Below, one piece after another: positions 1 through 6,090 of a stretch of DNA of 10,723 nt (position 1 is its first letter; each line of letters begins with the position of its first letter). The translations under genes were made by a program, and so were the position numbers. Source of the stretch: Oribacterium parvum (GTDB lineage Bacteria; Bacillota; Clostridia; Lachnospirales; Lachnospiraceae); assembly GCA_938022235.1 (NCBI GenBank), contig CALIEL010000352.1, positions 1 through 10,723 of the forward strand, given 5' to 3'. The notes beneath the pieces were generated by a model. That model ran no database searches and was not told where the DNA came from. It was given only the letters and a program-made list of their open reading frames with translations.

Positions 1-108
1 CACTTCTACTTCTATATTTTCCTGCTCAAAGACCTTTACCATCTCCGCGAGGGCAATGCTTGTATTGCCCCCGATGCGAGGACTTCCGTTAATCATCAAT
101 ACTTTCAT
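1..108 (-). CDS. Flavodoxin / NADPH-dependent FMN reductase family protein, N-terminal 36 codons only
   Basis: The gene starts at an ATG at 106-108 and runs off the left edge, so only 36 residues are visible. They begin MKVLMINGSPRIGGNTS, a first beta strand followed by the GSPR..GNT phosphate-binding loop typical of flavodoxin-fold NADPH-dependent FMN reductases and iron-sulfur flavoproteins. A clear ribosome binding site (AGGAGA) lies about 8 bases before the ATG, which supports this start. It follows the alcohol dehydrogenase gene by about 150 bases on the same strand, with a tandem repeat array between them, and I see no convincing terminator there, so cotranscription is possible. By family it would bind FMN and carry out electron transfer or quinone/substrate reduction. 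The substrate cannot be told from this fragment. Confidence 0.8.
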   Translation of the reverse strand, partial: MKVLMINGSPRIGGNTSIALAEMVKVFEQENIEVEV

Positions 109-136
109 AAAATCTTCTCCTGATTTTTTTGTATCT

Positions 137-260
137 CCTGTATAGGCATTTCTGTTATGCACTTCCTGTTATGCTTTTCCTGTTATGCACTTCCTGCTAT
201 GCATTTCTGTTATACATTTCCTGTTATGTACTACCTGTTATATATTTCTATTACGCCCTT
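137..260. repeat. Tandem repeat array, about nine copies of a 13-15 base unit
   Basis: On the plus strand the unit is close to CCTGTTATGCACTT. Copies begin near 137, 152, 165, 179, 193, 207, 220, 234 and 248. Most are 13 or 14 bases, and CTGTTAT is the best kept core; the outer copies have drifted most. The last copy runs into the stop codon of the alcohol dehydrogenase (259-261). The array fills most of the gap between that gene and the flavodoxin-like gene. Slippage expansion is the simplest origin. No spacers or diverse inserts are present, so it is not a CRISPR array. Confidence 0.85.
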
Positions 261-1422
261 ACAGTGATTCCCTGAAAATCTCTGCAATATCCTTCTCTAA
301 AAGGGGCGCCCAGGCCTCTTCCAGGCCTTCATTTTCAGCAACATGCTTTGCCATTTCATCGATTCTCTTCTCATCAATTCCCACATCTTTAAGATGCATA
401 GGAATGTTAATGGATTCGAAGAACTTGTAGGTTGCATCAATTGCCTGCTCCGCAATCGCAAACTTATCTTGCTTCTCATCGATTCCGAATACATTTACGC
501 CATATTTTACAAAACGCTCCACCGTCTTTTCATTTAAGATATGCTTCATCCATCTCGGAGTGATAATGGCCAAGCCCTCTCCATGGGTAATATCATAGTA
601 GGCGGAAAGCGCATGCTCCATGCCATGGCAAGGCCAGCCGGATTCACTGTTTCCAAGGGAGTAAATGCCGTTACAACCATAGGTACAGCAAAGCATCATC
701 TCTGCCCTTGCCGTATAGTCTTCCGGATTCTCCAAACATTTCCTTGTATTAATCATCAGGCTCTTTAAGGCCGCTTCCATAAAACCGTCATTTAAGAGGG
801 TAGAGTCCTCACAGAAATACTGCTCAATAATATGATTCATGGCATCCGCACAGCCTGCTGCGGTTTGTTTTTTAGATACTGAGAAGGTATAAGTCGGATC
901 CAAAAAGGAAACCGCAGGGTAAAGAAGGGGATCACTATAGCCCGTCTTATCATTGGTTTCGGTTCTGGAAATTACGCCTCCCGCATCATACTCACTGCCT
1001 GTCGCAGCAAGGGTAATAATATCCACAATCGGAAGTGCTTCCTTGGCTTTTACCTTATAAGTAATCAAATCCCAAGGATCCCCCTCATACTTTGCCCCTG
1101 CGGCAATGGCCTTGGTGCAGTCCAAAACACTTCCGCCTCCAACAGAAAGAATGACATCAATATTCTTTTCTTTACAGATTTTCACGCCGTCAAGAACGCT
1201 GGGATCATACTTGGGATTGGGTTGAATATCGGGAAGCTCATAAATCTCATAGTCCTTTAAAAGATCCTTTACCTTGTCATAAAGACCAATCTTTTTGATG
1301 CTTCCACTTCCGTAGCTAAGCAAAATCCTTTTTCCGAACTGCTTCATTACGTCCGGAAGTTCTTCGATAACGTCTTTTCCGAAAATCAATCTTGTAGGTG
1401 TCCGATAATCAAAATTTTGCAT
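259..1422 (-). CDS. Iron-containing alcohol dehydrogenase (YqhD/BdhA-like, probably NADPH-dependent)
   Basis: A 387-residue protein, the usual length for group III iron-dependent alcohol dehydrogenases. The N-terminal dinucleotide-binding half has GSGSIKK at about residues 38-44 and GGGSVLDCTKA at 95-105. The C-terminal helical half has the metal ligands: Asp193 and His197 in ADAMNHIIEQ, His266 in the CHGMEH segment, and His280 in THGEG. These match in spacing the Asp194/His198/His267/His281 set of E. coli YqhD. By family it interconverts aldehydes and primary alcohols, such as butanal/butanol or other short chains, in the cytoplasm, using NAD(P)H and so acting as a fermentative electron sink. 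The start is set by a strong AGGAGG site 6-7 bases before the ATG. It has its own promoter upstream and a tandem repeat array at its 3' end. The substrate is not resolvable; BdhA, YqhD or a diol-forming enzyme are all possible. Confidence 0.93.
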   Translation of the reverse strand: MQNFDYRTPTRLIFGKDVIEELPDVMKQFGKRILLSYGSGSIKKIGLYDKVKDLLKDYEIYELPDIQPNPKYDPSVLDGVKICKEKNIDVILSVGGGSVLDCTKAIAAGAKYEGDPWDLITYKVKAKEALPIVDIITLAATGSEYDAGGVISRTETNDKTGYSDPLLYPAVSFLDPTYTFSVSKKQTAAGCADAMNHIIEQYFCEDSTLLNDGFMEAALKSLMINTRKCLENPEDYTARAEMMLCCTYGCNGIYSLGNSESGWPCHGMEHALSAYYDITHGEGLAIITPRWMKHILNEKTVERFVKYGVNVFGIDEKQDKFAIAEQAIDATYKFFESINIPMHLKDVGIDEKRIDEMAKHVAENEGLEEAWAPLLEKDIAEIFRESL

Positions 1423-1444
1423 GGTTAACCTCCTGTATTCTCTT

Positions 1445-1488
1445 CCAATTTTATTGGGTCATTTATCGGGTCAGCTTGAACCGATAAA
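1445..1488 (-). promoter_or_regulatory. Hairpins and direct repeats in the alcohol dehydrogenase leader
   Basis: Two inverted repeats lie between the promoter and the ribosome binding site. One is an 8-base arm pair (1462-1469 with 1481-1488, TTTATCGG/CCGATAAA, 11-base loop). The other is CCAAT-TTT-ATTGG at 1445-1457. On the plus strand TTATTGGGTC (1451-1460) and TTATCGGGTC (1463-1472) form an imperfect direct repeat. The leader would be about 110 bases. I do not recognise a known riboswitch class; protein binding to the repeats or simple RNA structure are both possible. Confidence 0.4.
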
Positions 1489-1539
1489 AATTTCCACATT
1501 TTCCTCTGATTTTCTTTGTTCTACTTTAACTCAAGATTG

Positions 1540-1568
1540 ATTATATTTTAGCCCCCATATATTTGCAA
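1540..1568 (-). promoter_or_regulatory. SigA-type promoter of the alcohol dehydrogenase gene
   Basis: On the minus strand a -35 box TTGCAA (1563-1568), a 17-base spacer and a perfect -10 box TATAAT (1540-1545). Transcription would start near 1533, giving a leader of about 110 bases before the ATG at 1422. It lies downstream of the terminator that ends the preceding gene, so the alcohol dehydrogenase is probably an independent unit. Confidence 0.65.
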
Positions 1569-1646
1569 ATTCAAGCTTTATTTCGCTTACAACTCGTTCT
1601 GTTATATTTCCATTTTTCATTTATACAGGCATTTAAATCAAGACAC

Positions 1647-1683
1647 AAAAATAGCCGACCGGAATCTTTCCGTCAGCTATTTT
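1647..1683 (-). terminator. Rho-independent terminator after the secreted glycosidase-like gene
   Basis: A long stem (outer arms AAAATAGC/GCTATTTT, extended by a G-U pair and the inner GAC/GTC pairs, with one bulged G) is followed on the minus strand by TTTTTGTG. It starts 22 bases after the stop codon at 1706. The A-rich and T-rich arms could make it work in both directions, but no plus-strand gene is present. Confidence 0.8.
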
Positions 1684-1705
1684 CTCTACTCTCTATTCTA
1701 TTGTT

Positions 1706-3055
1706 TTACTGCAAACTCTTATACACGGAATAAGCCTTTCTGGGCCTTCCACCTCTTTCATAGGCATCCCTTAATCCGAAGTGCATCTCCTGCAATGCCC
1801 CTCCTACATTGTGCATCTCTCCAGGCTGGTCATACTCCCTGGCCAGGAAGAAGGCTTCCACATAGGGATTATTCTTGGCAATGTCATAAGCCTTGGCAAT
1901 CTGGTCTGCCTGCACATCCTCGTTTGTGGCATTAAAGCCCTGCTCGGAAAGAATCAGGTGTCTTACCTTACCGCTTGGAGAAAGGTACTCCGGCTTCTGT
2001 AAATAATCTGTGAGAACATTTAAGTTCTTCATATTGATAATCAAAGAATTCTCGTTGTTTGTTGCCTTTCCGTCATCCTCAAAGTTCGGGTCGGAAAGTC
2101 CTTCCGGATAGGGATGCCAAGCAATACCGTAATCCAAATCCCGTAGTCTATCATTTAATAAACGCAGTAAGTCCTTTGCCTTGTAGTAACCTGCGGAAGG
2201 AGAATGCTCTGTCCAAACATAGTCAAAGGGAATGTATACATTGGCAGAGGGGTTATTCTGCTTAATGGCTGTGTACCAAATGCGGAAAGCATGGGCATAC
2301 TGGTCTGCATAGTTTTCTATACTGCTGTGAGGAGTAAAATTCCATACGTTAGGATAGTTTATCTCATTCCCGATGACCCAGTTATCCACGGAATCCTTAT
2401 ATAAGGAAGCAAAACGATTGGCAAGCCTGGTGGTTGCATCGATTCCGGCCTGTGTGGCCACATTATAGCCATAGTAATGGGCTTCCTGTCCGCTAATTCC
2501 ATCAGGAAGAGACTGGGGCTCCGGATTATTTCTCGGAGTGTTTAACATAATGGCGGTAACACTTACCCCGTTTGCCTTGGTATTCCGGAAGTTATCCATG
2601 AAGTTTTGCTCATAGTTGGTAAAGTTGTAAATGATATGCTTTACCCCTAAATCTCTCACAGAAGTAGCATCAAAAAGGGTATCTCTTGTTGCCAAGCCCT
2701 TCTTGGAACCGGATCTGGAAAATACCGTATCATTCTGCGCCGCTGCATTTCCTGCGGAAGTACCTGTGGACTTGGTTTGCACGGCTCCATTTACCACCCA
2801 GGCGCCATCGCCGTTTACCTGATACCCCTCCACCGTTGTGTTTGTTAAGAGATATCCGTCATTTTGAAAATAATAGGACTCGGCAATACCGTCGCCGTTT
2901 CCATCCACCCAGTTCCAGCCGGTAAGATAGCTTCCATCCGCATTTTCATACCACCATCCGGTACCATTACTTTTCCATGTTCCTGCAAATGCTGTCAGAC
3001 TCATTCCTAAAGCCATAGCCGACGCCAAAAGGGGAATCCATGTTTTTCTTCTCAT
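1706..3055 (-). CDS. Secreted cell-wall-associated glycoside hydrolase-like protein (GH-A fold, possibly DUF5722-like) with choline-binding-type repeats
   Basis: A 449-residue protein. Residues 1-24 are a signal peptide: RRK, a hydrophobic stretch, then cleavage after AFA. Residues 25-95 hold aromatic/glycine repeats (GTGWWYENADGSYLTGW, then YYFQNDGYLL and GAWVVNG), the pattern of CW_binding_1/choline-binding repeats, so it is probably held non-covalently on the cell surface. A low-complexity linker (about 95-110) leads to a C-terminal domain with clan-A glycoside hydrolase hallmarks: NWVIGNEIN with Glu231 as likely acid/base, AWHPYPEG at 312-319, and LILSEQGFN with Glu371 as likely nucleophile. 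From memory it most resembles DUF5722 proteins; the substrate is unknown. No strong ribosome binding site precedes the ATG (only GTAGAG), and the promoter is not clear, though TATACT at 3116-3121 is a weak -10 candidate. It lies between two terminators, so it is monocistronic and unlikely to be part of glycine metabolism. Confidence 0.75.
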   Translation of the reverse strand: MRRKTWIPLLASAMALGMSLTAFAGTWKSNGTGWWYENADGSYLTGWNWVDGNGDGIAESYYFQNDGYLLTNTTVEGYQVNGDGAWVVNGAVQTKSTGTSAGNAAAQNDTVFSRSGSKKGLATRDTLFDATSVRDLGVKHIIYNFTNYEQNFMDNFRNTKANGVSVTAIMLNTPRNNPEPQSLPDGISGQEAHYYGYNVATQAGIDATTRLANRFASLYKDSVDNWVIGNEINYPNVWNFTPHSSIENYADQYAHAFRIWYTAIKQNNPSANVYIPFDYVWTEHSPSAGYYKAKDLLRLLNDRLRDLDYGIAWHPYPEGLSDPNFEDDGKATNNENSLIINMKNLNVLTDYLQKPEYLSPSGKVRHLILSEQGFNATNEDVQADQIAKAYDIAKNNPYVEAFFLAREYDQPGEMHNVGGALQEMHFGLRDAYERGGRPRKAYSVYKSLQ

Positions 3056-3159
3056 ACTCTACTACTTATACAGAAAATATTTTTCTTATTCTACCGAAAA
3101 TTGCCAAGAAAGGCTAGTATATTTCCGACATTTTCTTAAATAATAATTATTTTTCCCAG

Positions 3160-3194
3160 AAAAGAAAAACTGCCCCGCGATATACGCGGGACAG
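3160..3194 (-). terminator. Strong Rho-independent terminator after the YkvI-like transporter gene
   Basis: A 10-base-pair stem (CTGTCCCGCG with CGCGGGGCAG on the minus strand, one G-U pair) with a 5-base loop, arms at 3170-3179 and 3185-3194, followed by TTTTTCTTTT. It lies about 96 bases after the transporter stop codon and insulates the secreted-protein gene from the glycine reductase region. Confidence 0.9.
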
Positions 3195-3290
3195 CTGATT
3201 TAAAATCTTGATTCTGCCGCCAGGGAGGAAGTTACTGCTTTCAGCTTTTTCAAACTACTATCGGAGCTGTTTCTTCCTCTTTCGGCTATA

Positions 3291-4418
3291 TTAAACTACT
3301 GCAGGAGCCACTTCTTCCACTGCCACTTTTACCTTCTTACTCATCCTTGTACGGATATCATATACCAGCATGAAGGCTACAAGAATAAATCCAAGGTATC
3401 CGTTCAATCCGTAAAGCACATTTACCAAAGAACGATAGGGTAAGAAGCAAGCGATAACGCAACCGATAATTCCTAATACTACGGTATAAAGCTTATATTT
3501 CTTGGTTCCTTCTTCCTCAATTCTTCCGATACTGGTCCAAAGAAGAGGAACGGAGGTGGTATAAATTCCGCAGAAGATAATTACCGCAAAAATACTTGCC
3601 AAAGCAGGAGAAATGGTATTTGCCAAGATTAAAGCGGGAATATCCGCCTGACTGGTTACATCAATATGAGAAATCAATGCAACGCTGGCAATCACCATGG
3701 TTCCCATAATGAACACTGCAGAGAAAAGCATTCCGATATTTACTTCCTTTACCCGGTTCTTGGAACCGATTTCTGCCAGGAAGCTGGCGAACCACAGAAG
3801 CATGAAGCCTGCATAGGAAGCTCCGGAGAGGAACGGATTACCGTTACCTACCTGAACAATTTTATGCGTTCCGGTATCTACTGCCTTTAAATTCTCCCAG
3901 AAATTGCCTGCCCCGTTAAAAATACTGATAACGGAAACCACAAGGATGAAAAATACGATGATGGGTCCAATCTTTCCTAAGGCTTCGATAACACCGTCTA
4001 ATCCAAAAATTACGGTAGCAATAACAAATACGGTAAGGATTACGGCTCCTACACCATTGGGAAGTCCCCATTGCTGTGCAGCTGTAGCATTGGCTCCGCC
4101 ACACATTACGATAAAGCAGGCATAGCAGAACAGTGCTGAAAAGTAGTCGAAGAAGTTTCCAATATACTTTCCACAATAGTGGGTGTAAATATCTCCACCT
4201 CTCTTTAGCTTCAAACGATTGCCGTTTGTTGCGAAGGAAAGATCGGTATAGATATAGATTGCTGCATTCACAGCGATGACAATCCATAGCTTTGATCCGT
4301 AAGAAGCCACGTACTGAATAATCTCTTGCATGGTGGCAAATCCGGCCCCAATGTAGAAAGCAATGCAAGCTCCACAGAAGCTAACCACTTTCATGAACTG
4401 CAAACTCTTTTTTTCCAT
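3291..4418 (-). CDS. YkvI-family integral membrane transporter; candidate glycine/amino-acid permease
   Basis: A 375-residue, strongly hydrophobic protein with about ten predicted membrane segments and short charged loops. The N-terminus has GAGFATMQEIIQYVASYG (about 24-41), the broken-helix signature of the YkvI group (COG3949, LeuT/APC-like fold). Start: ATG at 4416-4418 with AAGGAG 7 bases upstream. It is the next gene after grdD on the same strand, but separated by about 500 bases and with its own near-consensus promoter, so it need not be in the grd transcript. Members are largely uncharacterised; a LeuT-like fold suggests cation-coupled uptake of a small amino acid or amine. The neighbourhood suggests glycine, sarcosine or betaine, which is inference from context only. 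The C-terminus ends in a short charged tail (KKVKVAVEEV). An imperfect 22-base direct repeat covers the stop codon and recurs 41 bases downstream. Confidence 0.8.
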   Translation of the reverse strand: MEKKSLQFMKVVSFCGACIAFYIGAGFATMQEIIQYVASYGSKLWIVIAVNAAIYIYTDLSFATNGNRLKLKRGGDIYTHYCGKYIGNFFDYFSALFCYACFIVMCGGANATAAQQWGLPNGVGAVILTVFVIATVIFGLDGVIEALGKIGPIIVFFILVVSVISIFNGAGNFWENLKAVDTGTHKIVQVGNGNPFLSGASYAGFMLLWFASFLAEIGSKNRVKEVNIGMLFSAVFIMGTMVIASVALISHIDVTSQADIPALILANTISPALASIFAVIIFCGIYTTSVPLLWTSIGRIEEEGTKKYKLYTVVLGIIGCVIACFLPYRSLVNVLYGLNGYLGFILVAFMLVYDIRTRMSKKVKVAVEEVAPAVV

Positions 4419-4447
4419 TATTCTACTCCTTATTTTTCTTTTAATTC

Positions 4448-4502
4448 ATTCATTTTTTAAGATGAATGTAAAGCAAATTGATAGTTTCGTTCTTCCTCCT
4501 TT
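4448..4502 (-). promoter_or_regulatory. Leader of the transporter gene: unused Shine-Dalgarno-like site and hairpin
   Basis: The predicted leader of about 120 bases contains AAAGGAGG (4495-4502 on the minus strand) with no ATG or GTG at usable distance after it. A 6-base inverted repeat (ATTCAT/ATGAAT, 4448-4467, 8-base loop) lies between it and the true AAGGAG site. It may be a ribosome standby site, an anti-SD decoy in a leader switch, or chance. Confidence 0.3.
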
Positions 4503-4544
4503 CCCCTGATGTTTAATTGTTACTGTCCTCTATATTGTTTCCAC

Positions 4545-4574
4545 ATTATATCCGATAATTGAATACTATTCAAT
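4545..4574 (-). promoter_or_regulatory. Promoter of the transporter gene with palindromic operator over the -35 box
   Basis: On the minus strand TTGAAT (4568-4573), a 17-base spacer, then TATAAT (4545-4550): close to the SigA consensus with ideal spacing. A perfect 17-base palindrome, ATTGAATA-C-TATTCAAT on the plus strand (4558-4574), contains the whole -35 box, as expected for a repressor site. The 7-1-7 core geometry resembles Fur/PerR-family boxes but the bases do not match either consensus, so the regulator is unknown. Confidence 0.7.
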
Positions 4575-4645
4575 CTATTTTTCGAATATTAGGGAAATTT
4601 TTTTAGTTATTTCTTACTATTTTTCATTTCAGGTCGCAAGAATTT

Positions 4646-4663
4646 TTGTTTATATTTTAACAA
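4646..4663. promoter_or_regulatory. Candidate Rex (redox) operator
   Basis: TTGTTTA-TATT-TTAACAA matches the Rex consensus TTGTTAA-N4-TTAACAA at 13 of 14 fixed positions. Rex senses NADH/NAD ratio and controls reductive fermentation genes in Firmicutes, including Stickland genes in Clostridioides difficile. The site lies about 75 bases upstream of the transporter promoter -35 box and no good promoter overlaps it, and the region is very AT-rich, so chance is a real alternative. Confidence 0.35.
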
Positions 4664-4689
4664 GCCCATTTATGTATAAGAAAATTTTG

Positions 4690-4912
4690 TCCCTTTTTTC
4701 TTCATTTTTGGGTACAAAAATAAGCGTAACTGCAAGAATGTATGTCATACCCACAGCTGCACTTCTTATACAATCAGCCCGGGGCACCTGCGACAACTTG
4801 ATTACACTCAAATTACGAAGGTAGCCCCTGCCTTTTGTTTTCTTTCCGGACTTTCTTTAGGACAGCTTCTCTAAAGGAAGGAGAATAGCCGAAAGTTATA
4901 TACTTTCTCCGA
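4690..4912. other. Hairpin-rich, more GC-rich gene-free segment between grdD and the transporter gene; possible structured RNA
   Basis: No reading frame here looks coding. Three clear inverted repeats are seen. Arms 4781-4789 and 4819-4828 (GGGGC-ACCT with AGGT-A-GCCCC) enclose a smaller TTGA/TCAA stem. Arms 4851-4860 and 4871-4880 pair over 10 positions on the plus strand (one G-U) but have a C-A mismatch on the minus strand. Arms 4891-4896 and 4902-4907 pair 6 of 6. A further pair GGGTA/TACCC closes 4710-4752. On the plus strand the first stem is followed by a T-rich run at 4833-4845, resembling a terminator. I do not recognise it as tmRNA, 6S, SRP, RNase P, a tRNA or a known riboswitch. 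The strand is undecided. Confidence 0.35.
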
Positions 4913-4918
4913 GAGAGA

Positions 4919-6073
4919 TTAGGAAATGTATCCCTTTGCTCTTAAAATCTCTTCAGACTTTGCTAAATTGCTTTCAGAAACGCGGATAATCGGCCCTGTA
5001 CAGCCCATTCCGGATTCCGCATAAATCTTTTCTTTCCAAAGCTCCAATACCGCATCATCCAAATCTGTTACTTCAATGCCGTATACAGCTGCGGTAACAA
5101 TCTCCTTTGCCGGCATGGGAACAGCTTCTCCCTGCTCCTTTGGCTTATTTGCCTCTCTGATTTCTGCAAGAATGCTATCTAAGCCGGCTTTCTTTGCCAA
5201 TGCAAACTCTTCCTTTGCTACCGCAAAGACATTGCCCTTAATCAGGTCTCTTGCAAAGCGAAGAGCATTCGCCAAAACCGGTGCTCCGGAAGCTCTGGAT
5301 ACAATCATCACCAGCTGATTATAGTTCTCTCCGATTCCCGGACCATAGCCAAAGCCCTGGGCCTCAAAAGATCCTCCTGTGTTGAAGGAAGAAAGCATCT
5401 TGGACAATACGTTTCCGGTTAAGGAATCGCATACCAATACATCCGGTGTTCCCCGAAGAACATCATTTCCACGAAGAACCGCACCGCCGTCGGATCTGGA
5501 GGACTCTGCAAAGTGAAGAGGATAACCGTTGGACTGTAATTTCTTTAAGGCCTTCTCTGTCTGTCTTGCACCATCTACATTTAAAATACCTACAGTAGGC
5601 TCCTTGATGCCGCAAGCCTTTGCTGTTATGATTCCGTAAAGGGCATTCTTCACCATTCCTTCAATACGATCTGTACTGGAGGTTCCCGTGGTATTGGCAA
5701 TGAACATCTCCTTACCGAATGCAGGAGTAATGGCTCTTCCCACAGTGGATACACCGATGGGGAAGGGATAGTGCATGGTTACCGCACCGTCAATCTTATG
5801 CTCCTTTAAAAGAGCATCCATCTTGTCATGTCCCTCTTCATCATTGTCCACCACAAGGGTTTCTACCGCATCATTTTTCAAAGAACCGATATAGAGTACG
5901 TCCACGCCATCCTTAGCCGCATCCACTGCAGCCTTCATGGAATTTTCCTCTCCGTGCTCCGAGCCCATACCTGTTAAAGCAATTCTCGGTTTCTTCGAAA
6001 AAGAGCCTGTTTCCAAACCTTCCGCCATAGCCAAAAAGGTATCCGCAATGAGCTCTTTTATTTCTTTTGCCAT
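4919..6073 (-). CDS. grdD: Glycine reductase complex component C, subunit alpha
   Basis: GrdD works with GrdC as component C, which accepts the acetyl group formed on GrdA and phosphorolyses it to acetyl phosphate in the cytoplasm. I place the start at the ATG at 6071-6073 (MAKEIKELI, 384 residues), not the in-frame GTG nine bases earlier, because that GTG lies within the Shine-Dalgarno AAGGGTGAG. The length fits the family. The fold is PlsX-like, consistent with a phosphate acyltransferase role. The C-terminal ESGMGCTGPI segment puts a cysteine at 358 with this start; it appears to correspond to the cysteine numbered 359 in Eubacterium acidaminophilum GrdD, reported as the acetyl-carrying residue (from memory). 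It starts 17 bases after the grdC stop, so the two are cotranscribed. No clear terminator lies directly after it, although hairpins follow within 20 bases. Confidence 0.95.
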   Translation of the reverse strand: MAKEIKELIADTFLAMAEGLETGSFSKKPRIALTGMGSEHGEENSMKAAVDAAKDGVDVLYIGSLKNDAVETLVVDNDEEGHDKMDALLKEHKIDGAVTMHYPFPIGVSTVGRAITPAFGKEMFIANTTGTSSTDRIEGMVKNALYGIITAKACGIKEPTVGILNVDGARQTEKALKKLQSNGYPLHFAESSRSDGGAVLRGNDVLRGTPDVLVCDSLTGNVLSKMLSSFNTGGSFEAQGFGYGPGIGENYNQLVMIVSRASGAPVLANALRFARDLIKGNVFAVAKEEFALAKKAGLDSILAEIREANKPKEQGEAVPMPAKEIVTAAVYGIEVTDLDDAVLELWKEKIYAESGMGCTGPIIRVSESNLAKSEEILRAKGYIS

Positions 6074-6090
6074 AATTCTCACCCTTTCTT

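Noticed and set aside
137..260. CRISPR array
   Set aside because: The units are 13-15 bases and directly adjoining, with no unique spacers and no cas genes.
1517..1536. Rex site near the alcohol dehydrogenase transcription start (TTGTTCTACTTTAACTCAA)
   Set aside because: Both half sites deviate and the spacing is wrong for the 7-4-7 consensus.
3065..3090. CodY box upstream of the secreted protein gene
   Set aside because: The best match to AATTTTCWGAAAAT has about four mismatches in AT-rich DNA, which is expected by chance.
3916..4368. 150-codon frame on the minus strand inside the transporter gene
   Set aside because: It is an out-of-frame shadow; the transporter frame has the conserved GAGFATMQE motif and membrane segments.
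4690..4912. tmRNA, 6S, SRP RNA, RNase P RNA, tRNA-Sec or T-box in the hairpin-rich region
   Set aside because: None of the conserved cores of these RNAs could be found on either strand by eye.
4419..4918. Glycine riboswitch upstream of the transporter gene
   Set aside because: The expected aptamer signatures (CCGAAGG followed by GCAA, and CTCTCAGG with AAAAGGAC) are absent on the minus strand; GGACAG alone is not enough.
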